From positions 1 to 64,000 of the forward strand of contig NC_037318.1 of the NCBI RefSeq assembly GCF_000143535.2: a stretch of 64,000 bases of DNA. The letters run 5' to 3'. A model generated the notes under the pieces. That model saw only the letters and a list, made by a program, of their open reading frames with translations. It searched no databases and had not been told where the DNA came from. Of the stretch, positions 42,984 through 55,422 are shown piece by piece; the stretch's first letter is position 1; each line of letters opens with the position of its first letter. Source of the stretch: Botrytis cinerea B05.10. Lineage: Eukaryota > Ascomycota > Leotiomycetes > Helotiales > Sclerotiniaceae. The position numbers and the translations under genes were made by a program.

Positions 42984-45900
42984 TTTGTTTGATTTGTATT
43001 CTCTTGCGAGGAGAACAGGAGTAAAAGTAATAGTAAAGAGATAGATAGGTATGGTCGAGGTAATAAAAGGATCTTCGATGTGAGTGAGACAATTGGGAGA
43101 AGTAATATGCAAAATGGTTTTCGTGAGGTTCAACAAGTTGCTGACTCTATTCCTTCCTGTTTGGTGTAGGCTTGCAGTATGCAGAGACCTAAATATGCAA
43201 TGGCTCGACTATGAATCCTGTTCTACCACACCGTATGCTAGAATGCTCGACAGTTTTCACTTATTGGCTCTGGCTCACAAATGGATTGTCTTGGTTGTCG
43301 GCTTGACTGATTGATTATATAAAGGGAAATTCATCCCAAACCCCAAACACAAACGAAATAACCATTACAGATACTAATTCAACCACGCACAGATAAGCTC
43401 AATTTAGTTTCCGTTTCCATACAGTAAGTATGAATGGAGATATGAGTAACTAGGTATTACTAGGTATTATTATGAATGTCTCTTGTCTTGATGGGCGGAG
43501 TGATTCAGAAGTGCATTAAAAATGGAGATATATTTAAACAGGGGGCTCATGTTCCAAGATGTTGAATACCTGGGCATGCAAAGTAAGCTTTTTAGAGGCA
43601 CGAGAAAGGCTAGGGACTTGCAAGGTTATTGGTTCTAAGGGTGTTCCAACTCCTAAGCCCTTTTCTGAGAAGATTCACTACCCAGGTAAATTTTAGAAAT
43701 TTTGAATGGTTGGGCTGATGGGAAAGGTCTTCATGACGTAAAAGTTGTCATCACGAGGATTGGCGGTTGGAGTTCATTGGGGAGGGGTTTTCGATAGTAA
43801 CACATCGTATGCAACTTTAGGGCTAGGGTGTGCTTGACTACCTTACATCTTAATAACTGCACATCTTATACGTAGGCTTGAAGGATGTGCTACTTCGGTA
43901 GGTGGAAGACAGGAGATAGGGCATGTAGGAGATACACGCTTCCTTCAAGACTTGTTCGCTTCAAATCCAATCGTATAGTTATTAGAATGCTGAAAGGGTT
44001 GCTATTCGCGGGTATTAGATTCCATTTCTTGAAGAATTAATTTTAAATACCAGTAATTACCATCCTCGCTATGAAAGATCACATTAGGCTCATCCCCTCC
44101 CACGATAAATTGATTTTCACACCCGAGTAGATTTCGGTGAAACCACATCTCATTACCATTCCGTGCTTCCATGCTGCCATGCTTGATCTAATCTATTTTA
44201 TGCCTTGAACACTTTGCCCTGTCGCTACGGCTGTGTGGAGATTTCGGGAGCACGGCAAACCCATAAACGTCTGCTCCGGGATAAGAGTGGCATTGATAGC
44301 ATAAGGATGCATGTACATCTGGGTTTCAGCGTGGCTAGTGACAGATCACTGTGGTTTTACGCATGGGATTGGTTGAATCCAGAAAAGTGTGGGATAGGGA
44401 TTGGAGAAAACAAGCTCACAAGGTATTCTTCGTACGGAGAAACGAAACTTTCAGCAGTAAGAGAGTGGCTTGAATATGCTGGGTCCGTTGGCTGTTACGT
44501 GTCGAATACTTTATATTTTTATCGGAGAGGTGGCTTATGATATGATTCTTAGCGATTCTGGTTGGTTGCCTTACCCGTACCTACGAATTGGCCACAGAAG
44601 GCTTGCTTGCTTTTGTGTTGTTGTTCTTGCAATACTTTGTAAATGTAGTTATTCTTCAATCTTTCTTCAGATCCCCCAGACCGCCAAACCCCCAGACCTC
44701 GCTGTGCTCGCTGTGCTCGAGAGTCGAAACGTTGAATTAACATTAACAAGGCTGAGAAAAAGGTTTGGGTCTACGGCAAACCCGGCCGTCACTGTCGTGC
44801 TATGTTGTGTTATGTTATGCTGCGGGGTGAAACGGAAGAAAGGCAAACTCGGCACGCTCGTGGCGATTTGGCTGTTGGCAAAGGAATAATTTGTTGGTTG
44901 TGGCCAAGATCCAAGACGTTGTTGAACAAATGTGACTAAAAGGATTGAAATGAATCGTATGATCTCCGTTGACAAGATCACGGAAAAGAATCAGTTGTTC
45001 TTTTCTTCCATGATACATTCATTCCCTTATTCCGGGTCCGAGGTTTACGCCATGGAGCCCGACGGTGCCGCATAGGCAATTTTATCAGGATTGGGATTCT
45101 TCCTATTTATCCTCTCCCTCCCTCCTTTCAGTAACATTCATCTTGACCACTTTTCTTGCCACTTGGATATGTTCGAGATATTTCCATTTACAGAATTATG
45201 GTTGATCAAGAAGACGATGATTGTTGCTTTGTTACTCCTCAAAATTAAGATCAACAAATAAAAATAGAATTTTGGTGCTGATGGCAATTTGTCTCAACGC
45301 ACGATGTTGTCGATCTTTTCAAGGAATTACTTTTGTAAATCCTCCAAACTTAGCACAGTCAAGGTATAACGTTTAAATGCTATCGATCTCATCGTGTTAT
45401 ACTTCCTGTGGAATTGAGATCTCTTCTCCTCACTTTCGTGGTAAATCTTGCCGAAGCGTTCTCTCATGGAGTCATGATATATATACCAAAATTTCCATCT
45501 ATCAAGTCAAGGAGGCTTACTTGCAACAAGCTCGCAGACTGGATGGCCAAGAAATCCAATTGTGGTCGTAGATTTCGAGAACAGGTTTGGTAATCAAAGC
45601 ACAGCGGGAGACACAAAAATGGGTATTCTCTCTATCTTCCTCTCTCTTTCCCTCTCCATCTGAACTCTCGTGTCAACAACAAACCCCAACAAATCCCGCT
45701 CTGTTCAAATCACCCTGAAGTCCGAGACCATGAAAGCAATAAATCTCTTGAGGCAAAAATTGGCAAAACAACAGATCGTCCCAAACGTAACAACAGGGAG
45801 ATCCTTCTTTTGGGAGAAAGTTTAACATTAGACCCAGGATGCCAAGGTAGTCACTCTTGAAGAAGCTTTTCATTTGTGCCATTTTTATTAATGAAGGATA

Positions 45901-46857
45901 TCGAATTATATGGGTGTATAAAGCAGAATCTTCGGATTTCGCATATACTCGAAAAATGTTCCTTATCTTATTCATGTTCCTCCTGCAAATCTTTGAGTCG
46001 GTCTTAAGAAGTCCACGTTATTGAATGGAATGAATCTGACCCAAGGGTGTGAAGAGCGGCGTGATATCGTTCCTCTAGGTTTGTGAAAGGTAAATTAGAA
46101 CCGAGTGTGGGCTGGTGCTTATCAAAAAGGGCAGAAGTTGAGGTGAACGTCGAATGAAAATTATTCCAAAATTGCGGAATTCAATGTTAGCGTCTTTGAT
46201 TACATACACTTCTCATTGAAAATATGAATTTTTCATTTGGCGATATATTTATACCTCCTTCTTGTCTGCTCCCAAATCTATTCTTTCGTCGTGGGTTTCC
46301 TGTGCGCTTGAAGGAAAATGATGGGGGGGGGAGATCTGGTCGCCATCCAACGCATAACAATTCCTGTTCTATGCCGGGCAAAGGATTGTTGCCATGAACG
46401 TTGCCCGTATGTCACGAGACCTCGAGTGGTAATATAAGTTATGGAGTGCATGGTGATGAGGGGAAGTTAAAGCCAATCGTAGTGGGAAAAGTCAATGCTA
46501 TCCCCAGTTAGACCAACACTTCCAAATACCACTTTTTCTCAAACTCGGGTCCGGAATAACTTCAGATACGCGGAAATGATATTCAGGTGTTGTGAAATGT
46601 GATAAAAGTCTGTGGAACAGTTGTTGAACATAAGATGTCTTTATTCATTAATCAATTAACGACATGATGGCATATATACAAATGTAAAAACTCTACCCAG
46701 TCCGACCCACGCTATGCATCGCAAAAAAGATTAACCATCAACCCATATAAAGGTGATTATATACAAAATAAGAAGAATGTCATCTCATCATACTCATCCG
46801 AACATTGCACCGCAGTAGAATGCTCATATTTTCGAGGTGCCCCTCCATCACCTGGGC
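42984..46857. other. intergenic, 3.9 kb, no supported gene
   Basis: Frames at 44205-44540, 44470-44889 and 45673-45975 lack family features and coding bias, and overlap each other. A short tandem (GCTGTGCTC twice, followed by GAG) at 44703-44720 sits in a GC-richer patch preceded by CCCCCAGACCGCCAAACCCC, related to a phrase near 13985. A G run lies at 46323. No RNA gene was recognised. Confidence 0.35.
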
Positions 46858-48804
46858 TTAATATTTGGGAGACTGATTTCCAGCTGGAATTCCCTCATCA
46901 TGCAAAACTCCACCTTGGCCAGCTTCATTGACTTTTTGAAGCTTACCATTTCTTGTCTCCAGATTCATAGCGTCGGTATTAATATCCGTACCCAAAGTTG
47001 CCATTGTGGCAGCGTCAAAGACGTATGCATGACTTCCAATAGGCTTGACTTCCAATAAATACATGGCATCGACTTCTTCTAGAGTTCTTCCACTAGATTC
47101 GACCAGGAAGAAGAAAACGACGAAGAAAGCTGCAAGATTACATCCAGCGAAGACGTATCCATATGCATATTGAATATCGTTTGTGATAAATGGGGTGAAG
47201 AATGCAAGCATAAAGTTCCAGAACCAATTTGCCGAAGTAGCGAAAGCCATTGCGACAGCTCTGTATCGGTATGGAAACATTTCACCGATACATGCCCAGA
47301 CAAGGGGTCCCCATGTACTGGCAAAACCAACGATGAAGAGGCAAGCAAAGACAATCATGACACTTCCAGCAGTTTTAGCTGTGGCACTTCCTTCTGCAGC
47401 ATCCTTGAACAGGAATTGTCCAACAGATGCAAAGATGAGGAAACACATGGTTTGCCATAGAGCAGCGATATATAAGGATTCGCGACGACGGAAATGACGA
47501 GCCATATAGACACCAAAGAAAGTAGCTCCAACATTTACACCACCAAGAATCATAGCAGTAACGTAGGAGTTTTTGATACCGACGCCAGCGAAGATAGTAG
47601 TACCATAATAGAAAAAGTAATTGGCACCGGTGAGTTGTTGCAACATTTGTAATGCCATTGCAAGAGAAACTCTGTAGAGCATTCTTGGGCCGGTGATGGC
47701 TTCATACCATGGGTGATTACCGCTGGATGCTATGCGAACTTTCTCGATTTCGGCTACCTCGGTCTCAATCATTGGGTGACTTTCGTCGACGCCATAGAAG
47801 CCAGCCATGGTGGTTCGAGCCTTTGTGCCATTGTTATGATTGAAATCGTATCTGGGAGTCTCCGGAAGGAAGAGGATTCCAACGCCAAGGATAATTGCCC
47901 AGATAAATCCAACGCCCATGGGAATTCTGTAAGATGCCGTGCTGCTAAATCCTTCGGTTCCATAGTTGATACAGTCTGCGGTGAAGATTCCGATAGTAAT
48001 GAAGAGTTGGTAACATCTGTAATACATTTAATTAGCCAACGCACATCTTCATTGTTTGATACGAGATCGATTTTTTCAAACCCGTATGTAATCAAAGGGA
48101 GGTACTCACGAAATGACGGCTCCTCTTACAGGGACAGGGGAAGTCTCAGCCATGTACATTGGTACAAGGACCGATAATCCACCAACTCCCAAACCAGCAC
48201 ACCATCTTCCCATTGCAATTCCTACCCAATCACCAGTGCCAACCGCCATTTGTGCAACAACACCGACACAAAACACCATACACCAAGGTGGAATACACGT
48301 TCTGCGTCCAAATCTATTGGCAAGAGGTCCAGCAATCAAACATCCGATCAAGGTACCGATGGATAACTAGAAATTGTTAGTGTCATTGAGGGAATAGGGA
48401 GGGGGGATTGTCTCAGACAAGAGAACGGAGCAAGAACATACCAAGCCAACAATTAATCCAGATCGCACATTTGTAAAATAGTACCCAGTAGGATATTTTA
48501 CTAAGTTCGTAGTTCGTTGACCAAATCTCTGAAGGAAAACTTCCATCTCCAAGAAACCAGAAATTTGTCCAGTATCATAACCAAAGATAAATCCACCCAT
48601 TGCAACCAAGATGGTCATGAATATAGTGCGCAGAGTAACGGAAGGAACATGAAGATTTTCGTATTGGTGAACACCCTTTTCTGAATTGGCATTGAAAGCC
48701 CTTGCTCCAGTTGTAGCTTCCATCGAGTTATTCCCTGAGTTGACAACAGTTGATGGATGGCTATTATCGACACCGCCATTGCCATTGCGACCAAAGCGAG
48801 CCAT
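46858..48804 (-). CDS. hexose transporter, MFS sugar porter family, 592 aa
   Basis: Exons 48804-48442, 48366-48110 and 48016-46858. Donors are GTATGT and GTGAGT, with CTAAC and GCTAAT branches. The start MARFGRNGNGG follows an in-frame GTG and is the first ATG. Residues about 55-540 form twelve membrane segments with the sugar-porter signatures GGFIFGYDTGQISGF, NRFGRR, PETPRYDF after TM6, QQLTGANYFFYYGTTIF in TM7, and ESSGRTLEEVDAMYL after TM12. It imports hexoses by proton symport or facilitated diffusion at the plasma membrane. The cytosolic N-terminal tail is long (about 55 aa, Asn/Ser-rich), as is the C-tail. The sequence pattern fits the high-affinity fungal glucose (HXT/RCO3-like) group, but the exact substrate is not decided. 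Confidence 0.92.
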
Positions 48805-51800
48805 GATCACTGGTGGTTGACGAACACAATGTGAGATCGACTTTGCTAGAAATTAAAGTGTATTCCAAAGTAAAATGTATGTAGAATAAGAAAGACAACT
48901 GATGAAGGTAAAACGGATGAAACGAAATCGGATGAAGAGGAAGGGAGGCTGTAAATATATCTTAATGTGACGTCTAGTCTAACCATGAGACTAGAACCGA
49001 ATGGGCATCTGCTCGCTGCTCGGCCTTGTTATTTCTCGTGTCAGATCATGATGCTAGACTTGAAGTGAAAAAATTAAGTTTTGAGACTGGGGTAGGCCGA
49101 ATCTTCCTGACTCTTTCATTCCGACAGCGAAAGCTCACTGCCATTTTGTGGTAATCCCAGGACCAAAAGGTCACAAGGAATTCACGACAGGGGAAGGCAA
49201 AGGGCAATAGTTGGAGTGGTTTTCAAACTAGCCTCCATATGGAGTTTCTGGAGTCCCCAAGGATCCATAGAATGTGGTCCATTATTCGAAAATTTTCTGG
49301 TTGATTTTTAAACTCTTAGTTGGATGGAGAAATGGCCAAGAAATGACGTCGTTGGTAACGGTTTGACCCTTTTTTCAAGAACGACCCAGATATTTACCAC
49401 TGAAGCGGTGCCATTCCATAAGGAGAATCCCCTGAAAGATCCATTTATGTGAATGGAAACCCCAATCAATTGCCGTGTGTTTGGGTTTAAAATCGGGTTG
49501 ATACCCACAATGCCTGAGTAGATGGAGATATGGAGATTTGGAGATTTGGACGGTCCTTTTCTCGGTGACATTATCTCAACGTCTGGGTAGTGGGAAGTAG
49601 TCAAGTCCCTTCTGTTGACGTGTCCAAGTCAAGTCAGTAACTTGATTGATTATCCACAGGAAGTAATTGAGAGCGTCCTAACTTTTCCACACGGGGTATC
49701 GGGGACTCCATGGTTGGAGAAATTGGAGTGCAGAAATCGTGTTGCAATTGGAGATTTGGGGGATTCGGAAGAGTGGATACCAGGCAAGCCCAGGAGGCGT
49801 CGCGGGTGTGGCGTTCGACTATGTAGGAGGATGACGTTCGATAGGGCCACCCAATGACGAAACCCGAAAAACAAAATCCGAAAGAAACCAATTTTGGCGA
49901 TCTCATCAAATCAATCGATAGAGGAGATTGCAAAGGGCATGAACCGTTGGGTTTCTAGAATTGTCGAAACACAGCAATAACAATCACATAATCGAGATAC
50001 TAACCCAACCGTAGGAGAAAAAGGGAGATGGAAAAAAAAAAAAGTGTAGACTACTACGGGTACCATCAGCAAAATACCGTCTAGTGAGTTTCGCCATCTG
50101 GAAACTACTGGGTAACGGCGTTGACGTTGTTTACTTCGTACCTACGCTATTACCTGTCTAGGTAGACATCGCCAATTTTTGAACGGAATCCGGAGTGGCC
50201 GGATCGGATCGGATATACATAGAGGCCATCCCATTCCATCTCGATTGAGATCTAGTTTGAATGGGAATCAGGTGATTTGTGCGCAGCATTTTGCGAAGAT
50301 TCCGGTGGCAGTCGGCTATACTCCGGCTTGATCCGGCACCCGTTCACACGTGGGGGATTACTCTTCTTGGGGTGGGGTGCTTGTGTGGAGTGAGGAGAAA
50401 CTTTTCACCTTGGATCCGACACACGTGAAGGAGGTGAGATGTAACATTGTCGTCATTAACCATGTTCATGTATATATATACATACAAATCAACAACGCCA
50501 GATAAATGGATTCCCGATTGTTTTGGGTACTTATTGGTAGGTACATGACTGTTGGCCATACAAGAAGCAGAAAATTGTCCGACCTTTTCTCCATCATGTT
50601 CAACGGAGTCAATTTTTACCCCTCAAATTGTGATGTTTTCGGCAGCTCTCTCTCCATCTTTCCAATTCTTTCCAATAGGGAAACCCGGTGATTATTGAAT
50701 ACAGAGAAATCTATTTCCGTCTCGACAATGCTGGCATTGGTATGTATCTTGTCAGGCCAGACTTGGGGAATGGCATGCACAACGACAAAAGCGGTGTTCT
50801 GGCTTGATCCCTCTCATGGAAAGGTACTGGAAGAGCTCACTCACACTTGTGATGCAGGCTTTACACATTCGCCCATTCTCCCTTTCCTTTTCCCAGTGAC
50901 CAATTCTGGAACATCGCTAGGTACCCCTCGATCCAAAGGACATACGGTGTACAAATTTCTCACCAACTCCCCTCATCTTTTATATGCACCATCCAGATGA
51001 AGAAGCTCTTAGGAGAAACTTCTCATCCTAGACCTCCCATTTCATATGGTCATATCATGTGGATGTTCCTTGATATCAATAAGACTGCAGGCCAAGATGG
51101 AAGGAATCTATGAACAAGCAGTAGCTCATCTTTCCACCTTTCAGACGACATAAATCTGGAGATGGAATAGAGAATGATTTGAAACATTCGGTCCGCACCG
51201 AAAGAGCACGCACTGTCGATGTGTTAATTTCAACAGGTGAAGAGGCAAAACTCTAAATATATTTCTCCGTTAAATGATCTATCGTTGACAATGTTTTGAA
51301 TAGATAAAGAAAATTCAGCCTCCAAAATTTTCAAAGTTCATTGTCAGTGGAGTGAATCGAAGGACCCTTTCAGAGTGTACTAACCACTTAAATCTTATCA
51401 TCCACAAATCTGTTCTATTGTCTGGGACTTCGACTACGTATATCAATATCCACCAAACAAATCCATCCATATGAAGATTTCATTATAACTCCATAGAGTG
51501 ATGAAGAAAATTAATTTGAAACTCGTATGAAAATCTGCTAGGCATTCAGGCAAAATTGTATGGATAAATCCTCCGTTCAAAGTACTCGGTATTCTCAAGC
51601 TATTTCTCAATTTCGTCGTGTAGGTGTAACGTACCACCAAAACGTGGAATCTATATCTTCACGCCGTTGATCTGCATATCGAGATGTTATTCTAGAACTC
51701 GTAGAATTCCGTCTCATTGTCTTTTTCTCTGTCAATTTCGCCCTTCTAAGATTACTAGGACATTGTCGATGTCAAGGATCTAAACGGCTTGAAGTTGGTG

Positions 51801-53409
51801 AACGTGACTAGTGATCTTCTTCTCTACTAGTGAGTAGGTACAAACTGTAGGTAGATTTATCCAAGTAACAAGCAAGACCAAAACAGAACGAGGATATCAA
51901 CATGCATAAGTCTCTGTTATATCATCTATCGGTCTTACTGTATGCAACATGTACGAAGAAAGGTACGTATCTAACGCCTCGGTATAGATGGTCTTATAGG
52001 TAGCATTATAGGCAATATAACTTCTACGTCTTCTCCCCTCAAGAATGACACTTTTGATCAACCCATCTATCCTCATAAAAACGAACAAGCAATATATTGA
52101 ATGGAAAGTAATCGGGGATTAATTTGTTGAATCCTTTCCCACAGCTATAAAAATCGAAATATCCATCTATTTTCTTACCTATCGGGATTATCATTGGCGG
52201 AAGATTATTACCCCCTGGCTACCGACCATTTTCACCTCCACTTCTCCAAATTCCCCATCTTTTGGCATTCCCCTTAGTATTTCCCCCCAGTTCAACATCA
52301 CATCTAAACCTATCGCCCTCAAATTTATATGCAGGGTCGCAAGGTTCCTTTTAAACAAAGCTGCTTTGTCGGTGGAACAATCTTCACCGAGAGGGAGTTT
52401 GTTATCTTTTCTATTTTTCCATAGCCGTTGCTCTTCAGTCCGAAGACGAGAATTCCTTCTCTTTTTCCACGTTGGTTTTGGCATGCGATTGCGTGAGAAT
52501 GGCTTGAATATCACTCGCTACTCGATGGATTAAGGAAAAACACACACCACTACAAACACAAGAGATTGACAGAGAACAACGGCATCAACACACACAGCAA
52601 GTAAACGAAGCAATCACATCGCCCTCTCGAGCCCGCCTCTAGAATCCTGTCCAGATCATAACTCCGTTTACCGTTCTCCATTCTCAGCTGCATGAACTTC
52701 TTCCAATGGTTCATCGATTCAATCAGCCTTCTTTCTAAACCCCCTCCCCCCTTCATCCCCCTTCCAAAAGTTAATCGAAAACTGTCCGGCGAAATTTCGA
52801 TAGCCTCTCAAACATTTTCTGGCAAACCAGCGAGCTCCCAATAAGCAATCGCAATCACACCACACCTCAATCCAATATTATATTGCAGAACAGTGCATGG
52901 AATATATCCGATATCAGTTTCACCTCCCACGCCTTACAACTTTCGTCTCGAAGTTGGCCCAGAGTTCCACCTTCTCTCTCAACTCGGATGTCTATCACTG
53001 TCACTCCCACACTTTTATTTAAAAATCACGGGCTGCCATGTAGTACAGAGAAATTGAGTATGAAATCGATTTTATCCTGATCTTGAGATTATTGGACTTA
53101 TACACACCTACAAAGGTACACACATTAATATCGCAAACAAGATATTAATCCCACTATCAAACTTCAACTATCGCCAACCCCGAACTTAATACTCGAAGCT
53201 ACCATTCACATTGCGCCCTCGATAGCACCTCATTAATAGTGTACTGTCAGAAATACTTTAAGCCTGTTTACCCAGGTAAAACTTTATCCTCCTCAATTCT
53301 AACAACCGGCAAAATTATTCGTAAAGAGGCTTTCGTCCGAAATTCTCAAGTTCATCAAGAACTTCCTCAAAAATTCTCCAATCTGTCAATTATAAATTCC
53401 AGCGAATCT
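48805..53409. other. long intergenic region upstream of the transporter and quinate-repressor-like genes
   Basis: About 4.6 kb between divergent genes. No frame has recognisable features. The minus-strand frame at 52191-52514 (ATT-rich flanks, basic product) is the best small candidate but has no family. Short direct repeats such as CGGATCGGATCGGATA (50203) occur. The frame at 53239-53409 upstream of the next ATG is open but starts without ATG and is taken as leader. Confidence 0.35.
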
Positions 53410-55422
53410 ATGGCAACCAAACAACAACAGTCGTCTCCGACGCCTACGCGGCCGAAGAGCACAAATGGAATCATTAATGGGAGTAAGGCTGGTATGGGAG
53501 ATGAGAGGATAGTTGTAATTGTTTTTGGGCAAGGTCAGGATAGAATTGTTCCTGTTTTTGCGGATGTACTCGGGAAACCACATAGAATGGCCACCAGCTT
53601 TTCGGCTGTTGGAGACGAAGATCATGGAACTGTTATAGGAATAGCAGCAAGTGATGCAAAGGGTGACATTGAATCCCGGAATCGTTCATTGATCGTCGCT
53701 ATCAACGCTCATTGTGTGGCTTTGGGAATGCCACCAGATTTAAATCTATCGGCTTCGACAGATTATGAATTTCTTTACACAGAGACACCATTTTTCCGAA
53801 GAGATCTTTCACGATTTATCGCATTCATTTTGGGTCAAATAAGTCATCATGAAGCACTCATTACGAAACCGAGAACTTATTTCATATCTACCACGTTCCC
53901 AGATGTTCGTACGGCATTATCTAATTTGGATATTCTCTCCGTTGGATCAGATGCGGTAGAAATTCGCGTCGATTTACTAAAGGAAGGTTTAACTGACGGA
54001 ACTTTCAATTCTGTACCAAGTTTGAGTTACGTTGGAGAACAAGTTATGCTGCTGAGACAGCGTACAGAATTACCCATAATTTTTACGACCAGATGTACGA
54101 GAGAGAATGGTCGATTTCCCATGGACAACCCAGAACTTTACTACGAATACCTCTACCGAGCTATACAGTGGGGATGTGAATACATTGATGTTGAGGTTTG
54201 GTTACCAGAAGAGATTAGAAAGAAATTGTTCGAGCAAAGAGGAAATAGTAGGATCATTTCGGCATTCCATGACTTCTCTGGAACATTCAAGTGGCCATCG
54301 CTTCAGGCTCAGAACATCTTTCAAGAAAGCCGAAAATATGGAGATATTGTCAAGATGATTACCATTATCAATTCTATGTCTGAGAATTATGAACTTGAGT
54401 ACTTTCGTTCTCAAATCAAAGCCAACTATCCCGATGGACCTCCATTATCTGCCGTCAACATGGGACAACTTGGACAATTGTCTCGTGCCCTTAACACAGT
54501 CTTTTCACCCATCACTCATCCTCTACTCCCTATCGTCGCTGCGCCTGGTCAAATGAGTGCTGCAGAGATTAATGGTGCTCTAGCAACCATGGGTCAATTG
54601 CCAAAGAAAAACATCTACGCTATTGGCACCTTTCGCACCACTCCTCAAGCAACCTTCTTCGAAAAATGTTTCAATGAACTAGGGTTGCCACACAATTTCG
54701 CATCACTAGACCGAGGTGTCAAAGGATCCGTCGAAGCTTTCTGTTTACAACCTAATTTTGGTGGCGCATATATCAACCCACCTCTTCATTCTTCACAACC
54801 ATACATACCTATGCTGTCAGATGCAGCACGTACTATTGGTGCTGTTGATACTATCGTTGTACGAGGTGAAGGTCCATCATCAACTTTCATAGGGGATAAT
54901 GCGACATGGAAAGGTATTCGTGCAACTCTTACACGTGATTTCGCACCTTCGGCATACAAAGATCGAGCTGCTATTATTTTATCGAGCAATGGGGAAGATG
55001 CCGCGTCGGTAATATTCGCACTTAGAAGCCTCAACATTGGAAAGATTTATACAATTGGGTTTAAGGCACATGGACCTTTAGCGGTGGGTGTCGAATCTTT
55101 CACTTCGATGGAAAGTGTTACCAAATCCGACATTCCATTTGCGATAATCTCAGCTTTACCACCCGAGAAGACTCATTTGGTACAGCCTCTTCTCAGATAC
55201 TTCAATGGAAGAGATTCTCGAGGACAAGGAAAAGTATTCGTCGATCTTGCTCATGGGCCAAGAAAAGGGGACCCGTTGGCTGTCGCAGAAGGATGTGGGT
55301 GGACAGCTTATGGAGTTGCTGATACGAGTGCTTTTACAACAGTGGAGACCCTAAGATTATTGGTTGGACAAAACGTTCCATACAGTTTTGTTAGGTTAGC
55401 AAGTGGAAGAGGGTTATATTGA
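53410..55422 (+). CDS. quinate-repressor-like protein (dehydroquinase + shikimate-dehydrogenase-like), 670 aa
   Basis: Single exon from the first ATG ([15 protein letters not shown]). Residues about 160-375 form a type I dehydroquinase-like domain: EIRVDLL (184), [19 protein letters not shown] with His287, GDIVKMITI with Lys315, and [11 protein letters not shown]. Both catalytic residues of the class (His, Schiff-base Lys) are present. About 380-670 is a shikimate/quinate-dehydrogenase-like domain in which [12 protein letters not shown] lacks the usual catalytic Lys and GDNATWKGI has Ala for the catalytic Asp, so it looks inactive. This layout is that of the quinate repressor (QutR/qa-1S), which derives from the AROM C-terminus and binds the QutA/qa-1F activator. 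No Walker A shikimate-kinase loop is visible in the first 150 residues, unlike the described repressors. Confidence 0.85.
   Translation: MATKQQQSSPTPTRPKSTNGIINGSKAGMGDERIVVIVFGQGQDRIVPVFADVLGKPHRMATSFSAVGDEDHGTVIGIAASDAKGDIESRNRSLIVAINAHCVALGMPPDLNLSASTDYEFLYTETPFFRRDLSRFIAFILGQISHHEALITKPRTYFISTTFPDVRTALSNLDILSVGSDAVEIRVDLLKEGLTDGTFNSVPSLSYVGEQVMLLRQRTELPIIFTTRCTRENGRFPMDNPELYYEYLYRAIQWGCEYIDVEVWLPEEIRKKLFEQRGNSRIISAFHDFSGTFKWPSLQAQNIFQESRKYGDIVKMITIINSMSENYELEYFRSQIKANYPDGPPLSAVNMGQLGQLSRALNTVFSPITHPLLPIVAAPGQMSAAEINGALATMGQLPKKNIYAIGTFRTTPQATFFEKCFNELGLPHNFASLDRGVKGSVEAFCLQPNFGGAYINPPLHSSQPYIPMLSDAARTIGAVDTIVVRGEGPSSTFIGDNATWKGIRATLTRDFAPSAYKDRAAIILSSNGEDAASVIFALRSLNIGKIYTIGFKAHGPLAVGVESFTSMESVTKSDIPFAIISALPPEKTHLVQPLLRYFNGRDSRGQGKVFVDLAHGPRKGDPLAVAEGCGWTAYGVADTSAFTTVETLRLLVGQNVPYSFVRLASGRGLY

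Noticed and set aside
44205..44889. Two overlapping plus-strand frames
   Set aside because: Overlap in different frames, no conserved motif and a low-complexity end.
53239..53409. In-frame extension upstream of the quinate-repressor-like ATG
   Set aside because: It begins at GTG, not ATG, and has no domain; treated as leader.
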